Assembly: GCF_003994465.1 (NCBI RefSeq)
Contig: NZ_RZNX01000002.1
Span: 566,911-630,910, forward strand
Direction: 5' to 3'
Length of the DNA: 64,000 bases
Source of the DNA: Paenibacillus zeisoli
Lineage (GTDB): Bacteria > Bacillota > Bacilli > Paenibacillales > Paenibacillaceae
A model generated the notes under the pieces. It made no database searches and was not told the DNA's origin. It saw nothing but the letters and a program-made list of their open reading frames with translations. Shown here piece after piece: positions 46,724 through 55,362 of this stretch. How positions within the stretch are numbered: position 1 is the first letter of the stretch; each line of letters begins with the position of its first letter. The translations under genes were made by a program, and so were the position numbers.

Positions 46724-46795
46724 TTCATAACCCCTCTCTTAACCAATCCATCAGCCTAAATCATACCATAATTGTACAGACAAATAAACAAGCTG

Positions 46796-47146
46796 TCAGG
46801 CACGTGAAGCCCTTACAAGACCTGCTTTCCGTAGTGCATGAAGTACGCTTTTCTCAAGTTCCTTATACTCCATAGACACAGCACCTTTTCTTACAATAAA
46901 AATGATGTCCACGTGCTCACGGATTTCGCTCTTGTGCAGCCTTACAATCTCCTTGATTAAGCGTCTCATCCGGTTGCGAACAACCGCATTGCCGATCTTC
47001 TTGCTTACGGAAATGCCGAGCCGGAACTGCTCAACATTATTTCTCACAGACCAATAGACCACCAGCTGGCGGTTAGCAAAAGACTTACCATAACGATACA
47101 CCCGTCCAAAATCAGCCCGGTTTCTTAAACGCAGTTTCTTATGCAC
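46796..47146 (-). CDS. rnpA: Ribonuclease P protein component
   Basis: Protein subunit of RNase P, which matures tRNA 5' ends. Core KLRLRNRADFGRVYRYGKSF, LGISVSKKIGNAVVRNRMRRLIKEIVR with the RNR motif. I use the GTG at 47146 (MHKKLRL), eight bases after AAGGAG; eight more open codons upstream are unlikely to be used. 116 aa. It follows rpmH after a terminator hairpin. Confidence 0.96.
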   Translation of the reverse strand: MHKKLRLRNRADFGRVYRYGKSFANRQLVVYWSVRNNVEQFRLGISVSKKIGNAVVRNRMRRLIKEIVRLHKSEIREHVDIIFIVRKGAVSMEYKELEKSVLHALRKAGLVRASRA

Positions 47147-47292
47147 GACAAATCTCCTTGGAATGCACACCTAATTTATAGAAGAGATGTACCCATTAAC
47201 TTTCTTGTATTATGAACCATCTCGTCCACCCTAAACCCTCATCAGATTAAGGAGAATCAGAAATGATCTAGCATCAAATTACGTCCTCTTAC

Positions 47293-47319
47293 GAAAAAAA
47301 GACCACCGCAGTGGTCTTC
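47293..47319 (-). terminator. Terminator between rpmH and rnpA
   Basis: AAGACCAC-TGCG-GTGGTCTT followed by TTTTTTTCG on the minus strand. It probably makes rpmH more highly expressed than rnpA. Confidence 0.88.
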
Positions 47320-47329
47320 ACGCGTATCA

Positions 47330-47464
47330 TTACGCACTAAGTACTTTTCTACCCTTCAGACGGCGAGCAGCCAACACCTTACGGCCGTTTTTTGTGCTCA
47401 TTCTCTTACGGAAACCGTGAACCTTACTACGTTTGCTCACATTCGGTTTGAAAGTCGGTTTCAT
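47330..47464 (-). CDS. rpmH: 50S ribosomal protein bL34
   Basis: 44 residues: [18 protein letters not shown] followed by [20 protein letters not shown] and RKVLSA. Arg/Lys-rich bL34, complete. GGGGGTG lies before the ATG. Normally divergently adjacent to dnaA in Firmicutes; here dnaA is 4.8 kb away. A promoter at 47535-47563 fits. Confidence 0.97.
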   Translation of the reverse strand: MKPTFKPNVSKRSKVHGFRKRMSTKNGRKVLAARRLKGRKVLSA

Positions 47465-47534
47465 ATATTGCACCCCCTCACAGGATTACTGTCTTCTTCT
47501 TACTTTAAAAACACCGCAGAAAAAGCCTTTTTAC

Positions 47535-47563
47535 ATTTAACCACGAAACCCTCATAAAGTCAA
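47535..47563 (-). promoter_or_regulatory. rpmH promoter
   Basis: Minus-strand TTGACT (47558-47563), 17 bases, TTAAAT (47535-47540), 70 bases before rpmH. Confidence 0.6.
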
Positions 47564-47604
47564 CCAGAGACCCTTCCATTTCAGAACAAAAAACTAAGTT
47601 TTTC

Positions 47605-47687
47605 GGTGGATAACTCTGCAGCAATTTACTTATCCACAATAATTGAGCACTTCAGGCGGTTAAAACTATTTATTCACATGTGCATAA
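47605..47687. other. DnaA box cluster 1 (rpmH side)
   Basis: TTATCCACA (47630-47638) and TTATTCACA (47670-47678) on the plus strand, TGTGCATAA (47679-47687, i.e. TTATGCACA in reverse) and GGTGGATAA (47605-47613, one mismatch). Four boxes in 83 bases suggest the upstream part of oriC. The remaining 47465-47946 stretch contains the rpmH and gntR promoters and one operator; no gene. Confidence 0.8.
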
Positions 47688-47769
47688 TTATTTTAGTCGA
47701 GACTAAGCGTCTTATACATTACTGATTACACCAGGAAAAAAATAACTGTGGTATCGCTTACATTTTTGG

Positions 47770-47798
47770 TTTACAGATCATGAGGTCTGGGTTAGTAT
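47770..47798 (+). promoter_or_regulatory. gntR promoter
   Basis: TTTACA (47770-47775), 17-base gap, TAGTAT (47793-47798). The operator palindrome begins four bases later. Confidence 0.6.
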
Positions 47799-47817
47799 AA
47801 GTTGTATACAAGTATAC
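47795..47817. promoter_or_regulatory. GntR operator upstream of gntR
   Basis: GTATAAGTTGTATACAAGTATAC, core palindrome TTGTATACAA. Close to the B. subtilis gnt operator (ATACTTGTATACAAGTAT). It overlaps the expected start of transcription, so binding should block gntR expression until gluconate releases it. Confidence 0.8.
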
Positions 47818-47946
47818 CTAATGTCTTAAAGGAGATGATGAAAGGCGATCATCAGGTAGAATTCTGGAAGCCGATAACGAAACTATGCTAAGATCGGGTT
47901 ACGCGTTTAATTACGTATACTCGAATTTTTGATAGGAGAGTTATGG

Positions 47947-48624
47947 ATGATGCATTATCCTTCTTCGTGGCTCCAAGGAGCTTCACTGGGTGAATCGATC
48001 GCTTGTGAACTCAGATTGCAAATTATAAAAGGTACGGTAAAGGCCGGTGAAATCCTGTCCGAGAACCGCATTGCAGCGGATTTTGGTACGAGCCGATCCC
48101 CAGTTCGCGAAGCTATGAGAACGCTCTCGGGCGAAGGACTTATTCGGTTAGAACGAATGGGAGCTGTAGTTCTGGGACTCAGCCTCAAGAATGTAGAGGA
48201 ACTGTACGATGTACGCTATCTTATAGAAAGCTTTGTACAGCAGCGGCTGCCGTTAAAGAAATTAACGGGCCTGATTCCTTCATTAAAGCAAACTATTGAC
48301 AAAATGGAGCTGGCTGCCAAACATCGGGATGTAGTTGACTTTTCATTTCAGGATTTATCGTTCCACGAAGCCATGATTCTGGAAGCAGACCATACCCGGA
48401 TTCTCCATCTTTGGAAGAGCATTCGTCATATCGTGATGACCGTAATGCTTGTCACTACTGAAGAGGTGTTCTCTGAAGGAGAGGATAAGGTTCAATTCGT
48501 GGTAAATAAGCACCGTATCCTTATTGAGGGACTAGAGTCCAAGAACCCTGAGCGCATTGAAGAGGTAGTTCGTGAATACTTCTCGGATTCTCACAGCACT
48601 CTTCATCATAGCTTCCCTCGTTAG
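47947..48624 (+). CDS. gntR: GntR-family gluconate operon repressor
   Basis: DNA-binding repressor with N-terminal winged helix (GESIACELRLQIIKGTVKAGE, SRSPVREAMRTLSGEGLIRLER) and a FadR-type C-terminal ligand domain (FCD), with FHEAMILEADH as probable metal/ligand site. Start ATG 47947, eight bases after AGGAG. 225 aa is usual. Located just before gntP-gntK and between two GntR-like operators, which supports gluconate as inducer. Confidence 0.92.
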   Translation: MMHYPSSWLQGASLGESIACELRLQIIKGTVKAGEILSENRIAADFGTSRSPVREAMRTLSGEGLIRLERMGAVVLGLSLKNVEELYDVRYLIESFVQQRLPLKKLTGLIPSLKQTIDKMELAAKHRDVVDFSFQDLSFHEAMILEADHTRILHLWKSIRHIVMTVMLVTTEEVFSEGEDKVQFVVNKHRILIEGLESKNPERIEEVVREYFSDSHSTLHHSFPR

Positions 48625-48699
48625 CAGTCATGTGGAGTGAACAAAATATTTTATTTAGTATCAGTCCCTATTGTAGAAGCATCAGCTTCTCTCCGTTCA

Positions 48700-48713
48700 A
48701 CTTGTCGACAAGT
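48700..48713. promoter_or_regulatory. GntR operator upstream of gntP
   Basis: ACTTGTCGACAAGT is a perfect 14-base palindrome followed by ATAC, the same layout as the operator before gntR (TTGTATACAAGTATAC). The 48625-48809 gap also holds AGAAGC-ATCA-GCTTCT (48675-48690). Confidence 0.75.
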
Positions 48714-48768
48714 ATACAGAATAAGAAATCTCGGAATAGCTAACCTTATAAATCAAATGAGTAATAAT

Positions 48769-48782
48769 TGTAAGCGTTTTAA
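48769..48782 (+). promoter_or_regulatory. cre site before gntP
   Basis: TGTAAGCGTTTTAA matches the cre consensus except for one base near the end, 28 bases before the gntP ATG, in line with catabolite repression. Confidence 0.6.
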
Positions 48783-48809
48783 ACTCATAATAAAAAGGAG
48801 CACTACTAC

Positions 48810-50171
48810 ATGAATAGCATCTTCGGGTTAAGTCATAATGTTACCTTGTTAATATGGACACTCATCGCCATTGTTTTTCTAATTGTCCTGATCTCAAAAT
48901 ATAAATGGAATCCCTTCGTTACTCTGCTGATTTCGGCATTAATGCTTGGTCTGCTTGCCGGTATGAAGCCTGAAGAGGTCATTAAATCTCTAACTGGCGG
49001 CCTTGGCGGAACACTGGGAACTATCGCGATTGTCATTGGGCTTGGTACCATGCTCGGCAAAATGATGGCCGAATCCGGCGGCGCTGAGCAAATTGCTACA
49101 ACTTTAGTGAATAGATTCGGTGAGAAACGGGTTCACTGGGCTATGATGTTCGTCGGTTTTATTGTGGGTATTCCTGTCTTTTTCGAAGTCGGCGTTATTC
49201 TCTTAATTCCAATTGTATTTACGGTAGCTAAGAAGACCAAAATGTCCCTTCTTCAAATCGGGATTCCAATCTTAGCCGGTCTGTCTACGGTTCATGGCCT
49301 GGTACCCCCGCATCCGGCTCCTATGATTGCTATCGATGCTTATCAAGCGGATCTTGGCAAAACTATTCTGTACTCAATTCTAGTCGGCTTGCCTGTAGCC
49401 ATTTTCGCTGGTCCTTTGTTCGGTAAATATATTGGTAAACGTATCAAGGTTGAACCGCCGGCAAAATTGGCTGAGCAGTTCTCCCTTAAGAGTGACCGGG
49501 GTCTTCCTGGCTTTGGTATTACGCTGTTCACTATTCTTCTTCCCGTAATCTTGATGTTGATTGGCTCTGTAGCCAATATTTTGGATCCAGAAGCAGCGTA
49601 TGGTTTCACCCGCTTCTGTGAATTTATTGGCCATGAAATTATTGCGCTGCTCATTGCGGCAGTCTTCTCCTTCTTCTCATTGGGATTCGCAAGAAAATTC
49701 TCCAAAGAGGATATTAGCAAATTCACCAGTGAATGCTTGGCCCCAACGGCAACCATTATTTTAATTATTGGTGCAGGCGGCGCATTCAAGCAGGTATTGA
49801 TCAACAGTGGTGTAGGTACTGCGATTGCCGAGATGGCAACCAGCGCGCATATTAACGTAATCCTGTTCGCATGGCTTGTAGCTGCACTAATCCGTGTGGC
49901 AACCGGATCTGCTACAGTGGCGATGACCACAGCTGCAGGCATTGTTGCTCCAGTCCTGGCTCTGAATCCGGGTGCTAACGTAGAACTGGTCGTTCTTGCG
50001 ACGGGTGCGGGTTCGATTATTTTGTCACATGTGAATGATGCAGGCTTCTGGATGGTTAAGGAATTCTTCAATATGACCGTCCCTCAAACCCTCAAATCTT
50101 GGACAGTCATGGAGACACTCTTATCCGTAATGGGACTCGTTCTCATCCTTATCCTCAGCGCCTTCATGTAA
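48810..50171 (+). CDS. gntP: Gluconate permease
   Basis: GntP-family proton symporter with about 12-14 hydrophobic segments. Motifs LTGGLGGTLGTIAIVIGLGTMLGKMM and FVGIPVFFEVGVILLIPI, GLVPPHPAPMIAI and the ending HVNDAGFWMVKEFF match the family. 453 aa is normal. AAGGAG precedes the ATG by nine bases. Followed by gntK after 30 bases. Confidence 0.95.
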   Translation: MNSIFGLSHNVTLLIWTLIAIVFLIVLISKYKWNPFVTLLISALMLGLLAGMKPEEVIKSLTGGLGGTLGTIAIVIGLGTMLGKMMAESGGAEQIATTLVNRFGEKRVHWAMMFVGFIVGIPVFFEVGVILLIPIVFTVAKKTKMSLLQIGIPILAGLSTVHGLVPPHPAPMIAIDAYQADLGKTILYSILVGLPVAIFAGPLFGKYIGKRIKVEPPAKLAEQFSLKSDRGLPGFGITLFTILLPVILMLIGSVANILDPEAAYGFTRFCEFIGHEIIALLIAAVFSFFSLGFARKFSKEDISKFTSECLAPTATIILIIGAGGAFKQVLINSGVGTAIAEMATSAHINVILFAWLVAALIRVATGSATVAMTTAAGIVAPVLALNPGANVELVVLATGAGSIILSHVNDAGFWMVKEFFNMTVPQTLKSWTVMETLLSVMGLVLILILSAFM

Positions 50172-50201
50172 GGCACAGGATTACAGAAAGAAGGTACACA
50201 A

Positions 50202-51746
50202 ATGAATTTCATCAACTATATGATAGGTATCGATATGGGTACAACCAGCACGAAGGCTGTTTTATTTGAAGAGAACGGCAGGGTTATTACCTCGGCAACG
50301 AACGAATATCCCCTGCACACGCCAAGTTCCTCTGTAGCTGAACAGGATCCTGAGCAGATCTTTAATGCCGTACTGCAATCTGTGCAGCAAGTCATGGTTA
50401 AAAGCGGAGTAAGGCCGGAACAAATTATGTTTGGGGCTTTCAGCTCTGCGATGCACAGTATCATTGCTGTTGACGAGAATGGCACACCACTCACAGCTTG
50501 TATCACCTGGGCGGATAACCGCAGTGCCGCCTGGGCGGCCAAGCTCAAGCACGAAATGGGTGGACATGAAATTTATTTGCGAACAGGGACACCGGTTCAT
50601 CCGATGTCCCCTCTCACCAAGCTGATCTGGCTGCGTGAAGATCATCCGGAAATTTTCAAACGTACTAGCAAATTTATTTCTATTAAAGAATACGTAACGG
50701 CTAAGCTGTTCCATGAATACGTAGTTGACCACTCCATCGCTTCTTCTACCGGGCTGCTGAACTTACAGCAGCTCGATTGGGATGAAGAAGCGCTGCGTAC
50801 GGCAGGAATTACGAGAGGCCATCTTTCGCAGCTCGTGCCGACGACCTACAAGCTGGACAAGCTGGATCCAATATATGCAGGGGTGATGGGTTTGCTGCCA
50901 TCAACCCCTTTTGTCATCGGAGCCAGTGACGGGGTGCTGTCCAATTTAGGGGTCAATGCTATAGAGCCAGGAGTTCTGGCTGCAACCATCGGCACAAGCG
51001 GAGCTATTCGGACGGTTGTAGACCGGCCTGTTACCGATCCCAAAGGGAGAACGTTCTGCTATGCTTTAACGGACAAGCAGTGGGTCATTGGCGGCCCGGT
51101 CAATAACGGCGGGATGATCTTCCGCTGGGTTCGTGACGAATTCGCGGCCTCCGAGGTGGAGACGGCCAAGAGACTCGGAATCAACCCTTATGATGTTCTG
51201 ACCAAAATCGCCGAAAGAGTGCGGCCCGGCTCTGATGGCTTGCTCTTCCATCCTTATTTGACCGGGGAAAGAGCCCCGCTCTGGAACCCGGATGCCCGTG
51301 GTTCCTTCTTCGGGCTGACTCTTCATCATAAGAAGGAGCACATGGTTCGTGCAGTTCTGGAAGGTGTCATCTTCAACCTGTATACCGTCCTGCTGGCCAT
51401 GAAGGAGCAAATGGAGCCTTCCGTCATCCAGGCTACAGGCGGTTTCGCCAGGTCGCCGATTTGGCGCCAAATGATGGCGGATATCTTTGATCAGGAAGTG
51501 ATTGTTCCAGAGAGCTTTGAGAGCTCCTGTCTAGGTGCTGTAGTGCTTGGACTCTATGCGCTGGGTAAAGTGGACTCCCTTTCCATAGTCTCAACTATGG
51601 TGGGGCCGACGCATCGTCATACGCCGATCCAGGAGAACGTGGAGATGTATCAGGAGCTGCTCCCGATCTATATCCGTATTTCTCGCAATTTGGAGGAAGA
51701 GTACGCAGCGATATCCAAAATTCAACGAAAAATTTTGGATCATTGA
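50202..51746 (+). CDS. gntK: Gluconokinase (FGGY family)
   Basis: Phosphorylates gluconate to 6-phosphogluconate, which enters the pentose phosphate pathway. FGGY kinase fold: GIDMGTTSTKAVLFEENG, ITWADNRSAAWAAKLK, GASDGVLSNLGVNAIEPG, TGGFARSPIWRQMMADIF. 514 aa is normal. AGAAGG precedes the ATG. Order here is gntR-gntP-gntK; the B. subtilis operon is gntR-K-P-Z and no 6-phosphogluconate dehydrogenase (gntZ) is present here. Confidence 0.93.
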   Translation: MNFINYMIGIDMGTTSTKAVLFEENGRVITSATNEYPLHTPSSSVAEQDPEQIFNAVLQSVQQVMVKSGVRPEQIMFGAFSSAMHSIIAVDENGTPLTACITWADNRSAAWAAKLKHEMGGHEIYLRTGTPVHPMSPLTKLIWLREDHPEIFKRTSKFISIKEYVTAKLFHEYVVDHSIASSTGLLNLQQLDWDEEALRTAGITRGHLSQLVPTTYKLDKLDPIYAGVMGLLPSTPFVIGASDGVLSNLGVNAIEPGVLAATIGTSGAIRTVVDRPVTDPKGRTFCYALTDKQWVIGGPVNNGGMIFRWVRDEFAASEVETAKRLGINPYDVLTKIAERVRPGSDGLLFHPYLTGERAPLWNPDARGSFFGLTLHHKKEHMVRAVLEGVIFNLYTVLLAMKEQMEPSVIQATGGFARSPIWRQMMADIFDQEVIVPESFESSCLGAVVLGLYALGKVDSLSIVSTMVGPTHRHTPIQENVEMYQELLPIYIRISRNLEEEYAAISKIQRKILDH

Positions 51747-51768
51747 TGCCCTCTCCTACTGTGTATAA

Positions 51769-51815
51769 CTGAAAATCGAACGATTTTCAGAAAATTTTAG
51801 CTCAAAAATCGAGCT
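51769..51815. repeat. Two hairpin-forming palindromes after gntK
   Basis: CTGAAAATCG-AA-CGATTTTCAG (51769-51790), perfect, then AGCTC-AAAAATC-GAGCT (51799-51815). Neither is followed by a T run. They lie between the gntK stop and the main terminator. Confidence 0.6.
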
Positions 51816-51832
51816 TCTATATAGAAATATAA

Positions 51833-51877
51833 AACCGGCTGAACCCGATCGATTGGGGACAGCCGGTTATTTTTTTA
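51833..51877 (+). terminator. Terminator of the gnt operon
   Basis: AACCGGCTG and CAGCCGGTT with an 18-base gap, then ATTTTTTT. Strong and specific to the plus strand; it shields oriC and dnaA from gnt transcription. Confidence 0.9.
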
Positions 51878-51885
51878 TAACAACC

Positions 51886-52140
51886 TGTGCATAATTTTTT
51901 TTGATTTTCTACGAGCTCTGTCGAAATTTAAACAATTTATAAACAATATGTAGTGGTGTGAATTATATTTATACACAAGTTATTGAATTTGTGGATAAAT
52001 TCCTGCTTTACGTTGAAATATAACACTTCTTTTGCTATGATTGAATTGTTTTCTGTGTGAATATCTTAGTTTTTCGTATATGTTTATCAACAGCCTGTGG
52101 ATAAAATTGTGAACAATTTGAAATTATACTTTGTGTATAT
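51886..52140. other. DnaA box cluster 2 (upstream of dnaA)
   Basis: Matches: TGTGCATAA (51886-51894), TTATACACA (51969-51977), TGTGGATAA (51990-51998), TTATCAACA (52084-52092), TGTGGATAA (52096-52104), TGTGAACAA (52108-52116) and the weaker TGTGTATAT (52132-52140). The very AT-rich stretch around them is typical of Bacillus incA/incB regions. Confidence 0.9.
52013..52041 (+). promoter_or_regulatory. dnaA promoter
   Basis: TTGAAA (52013-52018), 17 bases, TATGAT (52036-52041), about 200 bases before dnaA and within the DnaA box cluster, consistent with autoregulation. Confidence 0.7.
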
Positions 52141-52249
52141 CCTTCCGTTTCACTGATTAATGGGGATAATTCCCCCATATTTCAGTTTTTTTCGACATTC
52201 CACGCATGGCTTTAACCACAATTGGAAGATTCTAAAGGAGTGACAGTCT

Positions 52250-53596
52250 GTGGACAGCCATACTTCTGAAATATGGCAACAAATTTTATCCATCATCCAA
52301 ACCAAGCTGAGCAAGCCGAGTTATGACACTTGGTTTAAAGCAACCAAAGCGGTCTCCCTTACAGATCAGACTATCGTCATTTCCGCTCCAACTACTTTTG
52401 CAGTGGAATGGCTGGAGAGCCGCTACACCAAGCTGGTAGCAACTACCGTCATGGAAATCATGGGCAAGCAGGTTGATGTCTCCTTTGTCATTGAGGAATC
52501 AAGACCCACTGAGCCCAGCCTTCCCCAGACTCAGACGCCACCTCCCGTTCCAAGTGAAGATACGATCTCCCATATGCTTAATCCGAAATATACGTTCGAC
52601 ACGTTTGTTATTGGTTCAGGCAACCGTTTTGCACATGCAGCTTCGCTTGCTGTGGCCGAAGCCCCAGCCCGTGCGTACAACCCTCTTTTTTTGTATGGAG
52701 GAGTAGGACTTGGCAAGACGCACCTTATGCATGCAATCGGGCACTATATTCTGGAGCACAGCCCAAGCAGCAAAGTCGTTTATATTTCTTCCGAGAAATT
52801 TACGAATGAGTTCATTAACTCCATCCGGGACAACCGCGCGGAGAGCTTCCGTAACAAGTACCGGAATATCGATATTCTGCTGATCGACGATATTCAGTTC
52901 CTAGCCGGCAAAGAGTCTACCCAGGAGGAGTTCTTCCATACCTTCAACGCGCTGCATGAAGAGCGTAAGCAGATTATTATCTCAAGTGACCGCCCGCCAA
53001 AAGAAATTCCGACACTCGAGGAGCGGCTCAGATCCCGGTTTGAATGGGGACTCATTACCGATATTCAGCCACCGGATCTGGAGACCCGGATTGCGATCCT
53101 TCGGAAGAAGGCGAAGGCGGAGAATCTGGACATCCCCAACGAAGCTATGATGTATATCGCGAATCAGATCGATACGAACATTCGTGAACTTGAGGGTGCT
53201 TTAATCCGTGTAGTCGCCTATTCGTCGCTAATTAATCAGGATGTTACAACGCATTTGGCTGCAGAAGCGCTCAAGGATATCATTCCTTCAAGCAGACCTA
53301 AGATGATCACCATCCAGGATATCCAGCAGAAGGTCGGGGATTATTACAATTTGAGGATGGAAGATTTCAAAGCCCGCAAACGGACAAAAGCTATTGCTTT
53401 TCCGAGGCAGATTGCGATGTATTTATCCCGGGAGTTAACCGATTATTCTCTTCCCAAGATTGGAGATGCATTCGGAGGGCGTGACCATACAACGGTTATC
53501 CATGCTCATGAGAAGATCACCCAGCATTTGAAGGTCGATCAGGAGCTGTACAAAGTCATTAATACCTTAACGGAGAAAATTAAAAATTCCTCCTAA
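52250..53596 (+). CDS. dnaA: Chromosomal replication initiator DnaA
   Basis: AAA+ initiator. Domain I ([24 protein letters not shown]), proline-rich domain II (about 85-110), AAA+ domain with Walker [16 protein letters not shown] and Walker [14 protein letters not shown], domain IV with [16 protein letters not shown] for DnaA-box recognition. 448 aa is typical. GTG start at 52250, nine bases after AAAGGAG. Confidence 0.99.
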   Translation: MDSHTSEIWQQILSIIQTKLSKPSYDTWFKATKAVSLTDQTIVISAPTTFAVEWLESRYTKLVATTVMEIMGKQVDVSFVIEESRPTEPSLPQTQTPPPVPSEDTISHMLNPKYTFDTFVIGSGNRFAHAASLAVAEAPARAYNPLFLYGGVGLGKTHLMHAIGHYILEHSPSSKVVYISSEKFTNEFINSIRDNRAESFRNKYRNIDILLIDDIQFLAGKESTQEEFFHTFNALHEERKQIIISSDRPPKEIPTLEERLRSRFEWGLITDIQPPDLETRIAILRKKAKAENLDIPNEAMMYIANQIDTNIRELEGALIRVVAYSSLINQDVTTHLAAEALKDIIPSSRPKMITIQDIQQKVGDYYNLRMEDFKARKRTKAIAFPRQIAMYLSRELTDYSLPKIGDAFGGRDHTTVIHAHEKITQHLKVDQELYKVINTLTEKIKNSS

Positions 53597-53655
53597 ACAT
53601 ATGGAACTTAGCTGGTCCCAACAGCATAAAAATTCAGCAAAAAACCACAAAAGCC

Positions 53656-53755
53656 TATGCACAATTTATACACATGTGAATAGGCTTCGTTTTATGTCTT
53701 TAGCCTGGTTATCCACATATTCAGGCCCCCTACTACTTCTATAATTAATTAAAAG
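53656..53755. other. DnaA box cluster 3 and DnaA-trio unwinding element (dnaA-dnaN)
   Basis: Boxes: CTATGCACA (53656-53664, one mismatch), TTATACACA (53666-53674), TGTGAATAG (53675-53683, one mismatch), TTATCCACA (53709-53717). They are followed by GGCCCCC, then TACTACTTCTATAATTAATT (53731-53750). B. subtilis has the same order: two boxes, a GC-rich spacer, DnaA-trios and an AT-rich melting region between dnaA and dnaN. So unwinding is expected here. Confidence 0.88.
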
Positions 53756-53890
53756 ATATACTTCTTCATAACAAGTGCGGATACAATATCCCCAGACCAT
53801 TTAAAAACGGCAACCCCAAAAATCAGCTTACAAAAGCTTATGCCATAGATTTCAAACTTATGCCTGATAAAACGTTTAGGAGTTGAAAAC

Positions 53891-55033
53891 ATGAAAATTC
53901 GCATCTTAAAAAATGATCTTAATGAATCCATCCAGCATGTATCCAAAGCTATTTCCAGCCGGACAACCATCCCCATCCTTACCGGTATTAAGCTGGAAGT
54001 GAATTTTCAAGGGGTCATTCTGACCGCAAGTGATACGGATATTTCCATTCAGGCATTCATTCCCGCTGAAGACGACAAGAAAACCATTGTTCAGGTGGAG
54101 CGTCCGGGTAGTGTTGTGCTCCCAGCCAAGTTTTTTGTGGAAATTATTAAGAAGCTGCCATCCCAAGAGATCGAGATGGAGGTTAAGGACGGATTTCAGA
54201 CCTTTATCCGCTCAGGTTCCACAGACATTCAGCTGGTAGGTTTGGATCCGGAGGAATTCCCGGTTCTGCCAAGCATTGAAGAGGATCAGGTGATTTCGAT
54301 CCCCGGCGATCTTCTTCGGAATATGATCAAGCAGACCGTATTCTCCATTTCCACTCAAGAGACAACGCCTATTCTTACCGGGGTGCTCTGGAATTTGAGT
54401 GATAGTCTGTTCAAATTCGTTGCGACAGACCGTCACCGCCTGGCCAGCCGGACTGCACCGCTAGAAGATGCTGATAACGTAAAATTCAGCAATATCGTTA
54501 TTTCCGGTAAGACACTGAACGAGCTCAGCAAAATCATTCCAGATCAGAATACGCGCGTGGACATCGTCGTTGCCGATAATCAGGTATTGTTCAAAATTGA
54601 CCGTGTCCTGTTCTATTCACGTATATTAGACGGTACCTATCCCGATACTTCTAAGATTATTCCGACCAACTACAAGACAGAACTTGTACTTGATACCAAG
54701 AAGCTGAGCGAATCTATTGACCGGGCATACCTTCTCTCTCGTGAGGAGAAGACCAATATTGTTCGGCTTCAGACACTGGAAGATGGTACAATAGAGATTT
54801 CCTCCAGCTCATCGGAGCTGGGTAAAGTAACAGAGCAGCTGGAGGTTGCTGAATTTAATGGGGATCCGCTGCGTATCTCTTTTAACTCCAAATATATGCT
54901 TGATGTTCTCAAGGTCGTGGAGAGTGAGCAGCTCCATATTGGCTTTACCGGTCCAATGAGCCCAATTATTGTGAAGCCGGTTGATGAAAGTCGCAGCTTA
55001 TATTTGATTCTTCCTTACCGCACCACCAACTAA
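53891..55033 (+). CDS. dnaN: DNA polymerase III sliding clamp (beta)
   Basis: Ring clamp that tethers polymerase. N-terminus MKIRILKNDLNESIQHVSKAI; three repeated clamp domains of about 125 residues each; C-terminal SRSLYLILPYRTTN. 380 aa is normal. Follows dnaA by 294 bases containing the unwinding element. Confidence 0.98.
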   Translation: MKIRILKNDLNESIQHVSKAISSRTTIPILTGIKLEVNFQGVILTASDTDISIQAFIPAEDDKKTIVQVERPGSVVLPAKFFVEIIKKLPSQEIEMEVKDGFQTFIRSGSTDIQLVGLDPEEFPVLPSIEEDQVISIPGDLLRNMIKQTVFSISTQETTPILTGVLWNLSDSLFKFVATDRHRLASRTAPLEDADNVKFSNIVISGKTLNELSKIIPDQNTRVDIVVADNQVLFKIDRVLFYSRILDGTYPDTSKIIPTNYKTELVLDTKKLSESIDRAYLLSREEKTNIVRLQTLEDGTIEISSSSSELGKVTEQLEVAEFNGDPLRISFNSKYMLDVLKVVESEQLHIGFTGPMSPIIVKPVDESRSLYLILPYRTTN

Positions 55034-55080
55034 AAAAAGTTATGCACCTGTTGATAACTGCAGGAGAAAGGAATTTTGGC

Positions 55081-55296
55081 ATGAAGGAGATACTTATCCA
55101 CAGTGAGTTTATTAAGCTGGATCAATTTCTGAAGCTGGCAGACTGCGTGCCGACAGGCGGAATGGCTAAAGCCCTGCTGCAGGACGGTGCGGTGAAGGTG
55201 AACCAGGAACTGGAGGAACGCCGGGGACGCAAGCTGTATCCAGGCGACCTCGTCGAGGTGGAAGGCTGCGGGACTTTTCAGGTTGCTGCTAAGTAA
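55081..55296 (+). CDS. yaaA: S4-domain RNA-binding protein (RlbA/YaaA)
   Basis: Short S4 domain: EFIKLDQFLKLADCVPTGGMAKALLQDGAVKVNQE. ATG at 55081 (MKEILIHS) after GAAAGGAA; 71 aa. Encoded between dnaN and recF in most Bacilli; probably rRNA binding. Confidence 0.95.
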   Translation: MKEILIHSEFIKLDQFLKLADCVPTGGMAKALLQDGAVKVNQELEERRGRKLYPGDLVEVEGCGTFQVAAK

Positions 55297-55362
55297 CAAT
55301 CCCTGATAATCGGAGCTACTGCCCTATGCACAGGCAGCGTAAGATGAGGGGGAAACCGTTCA

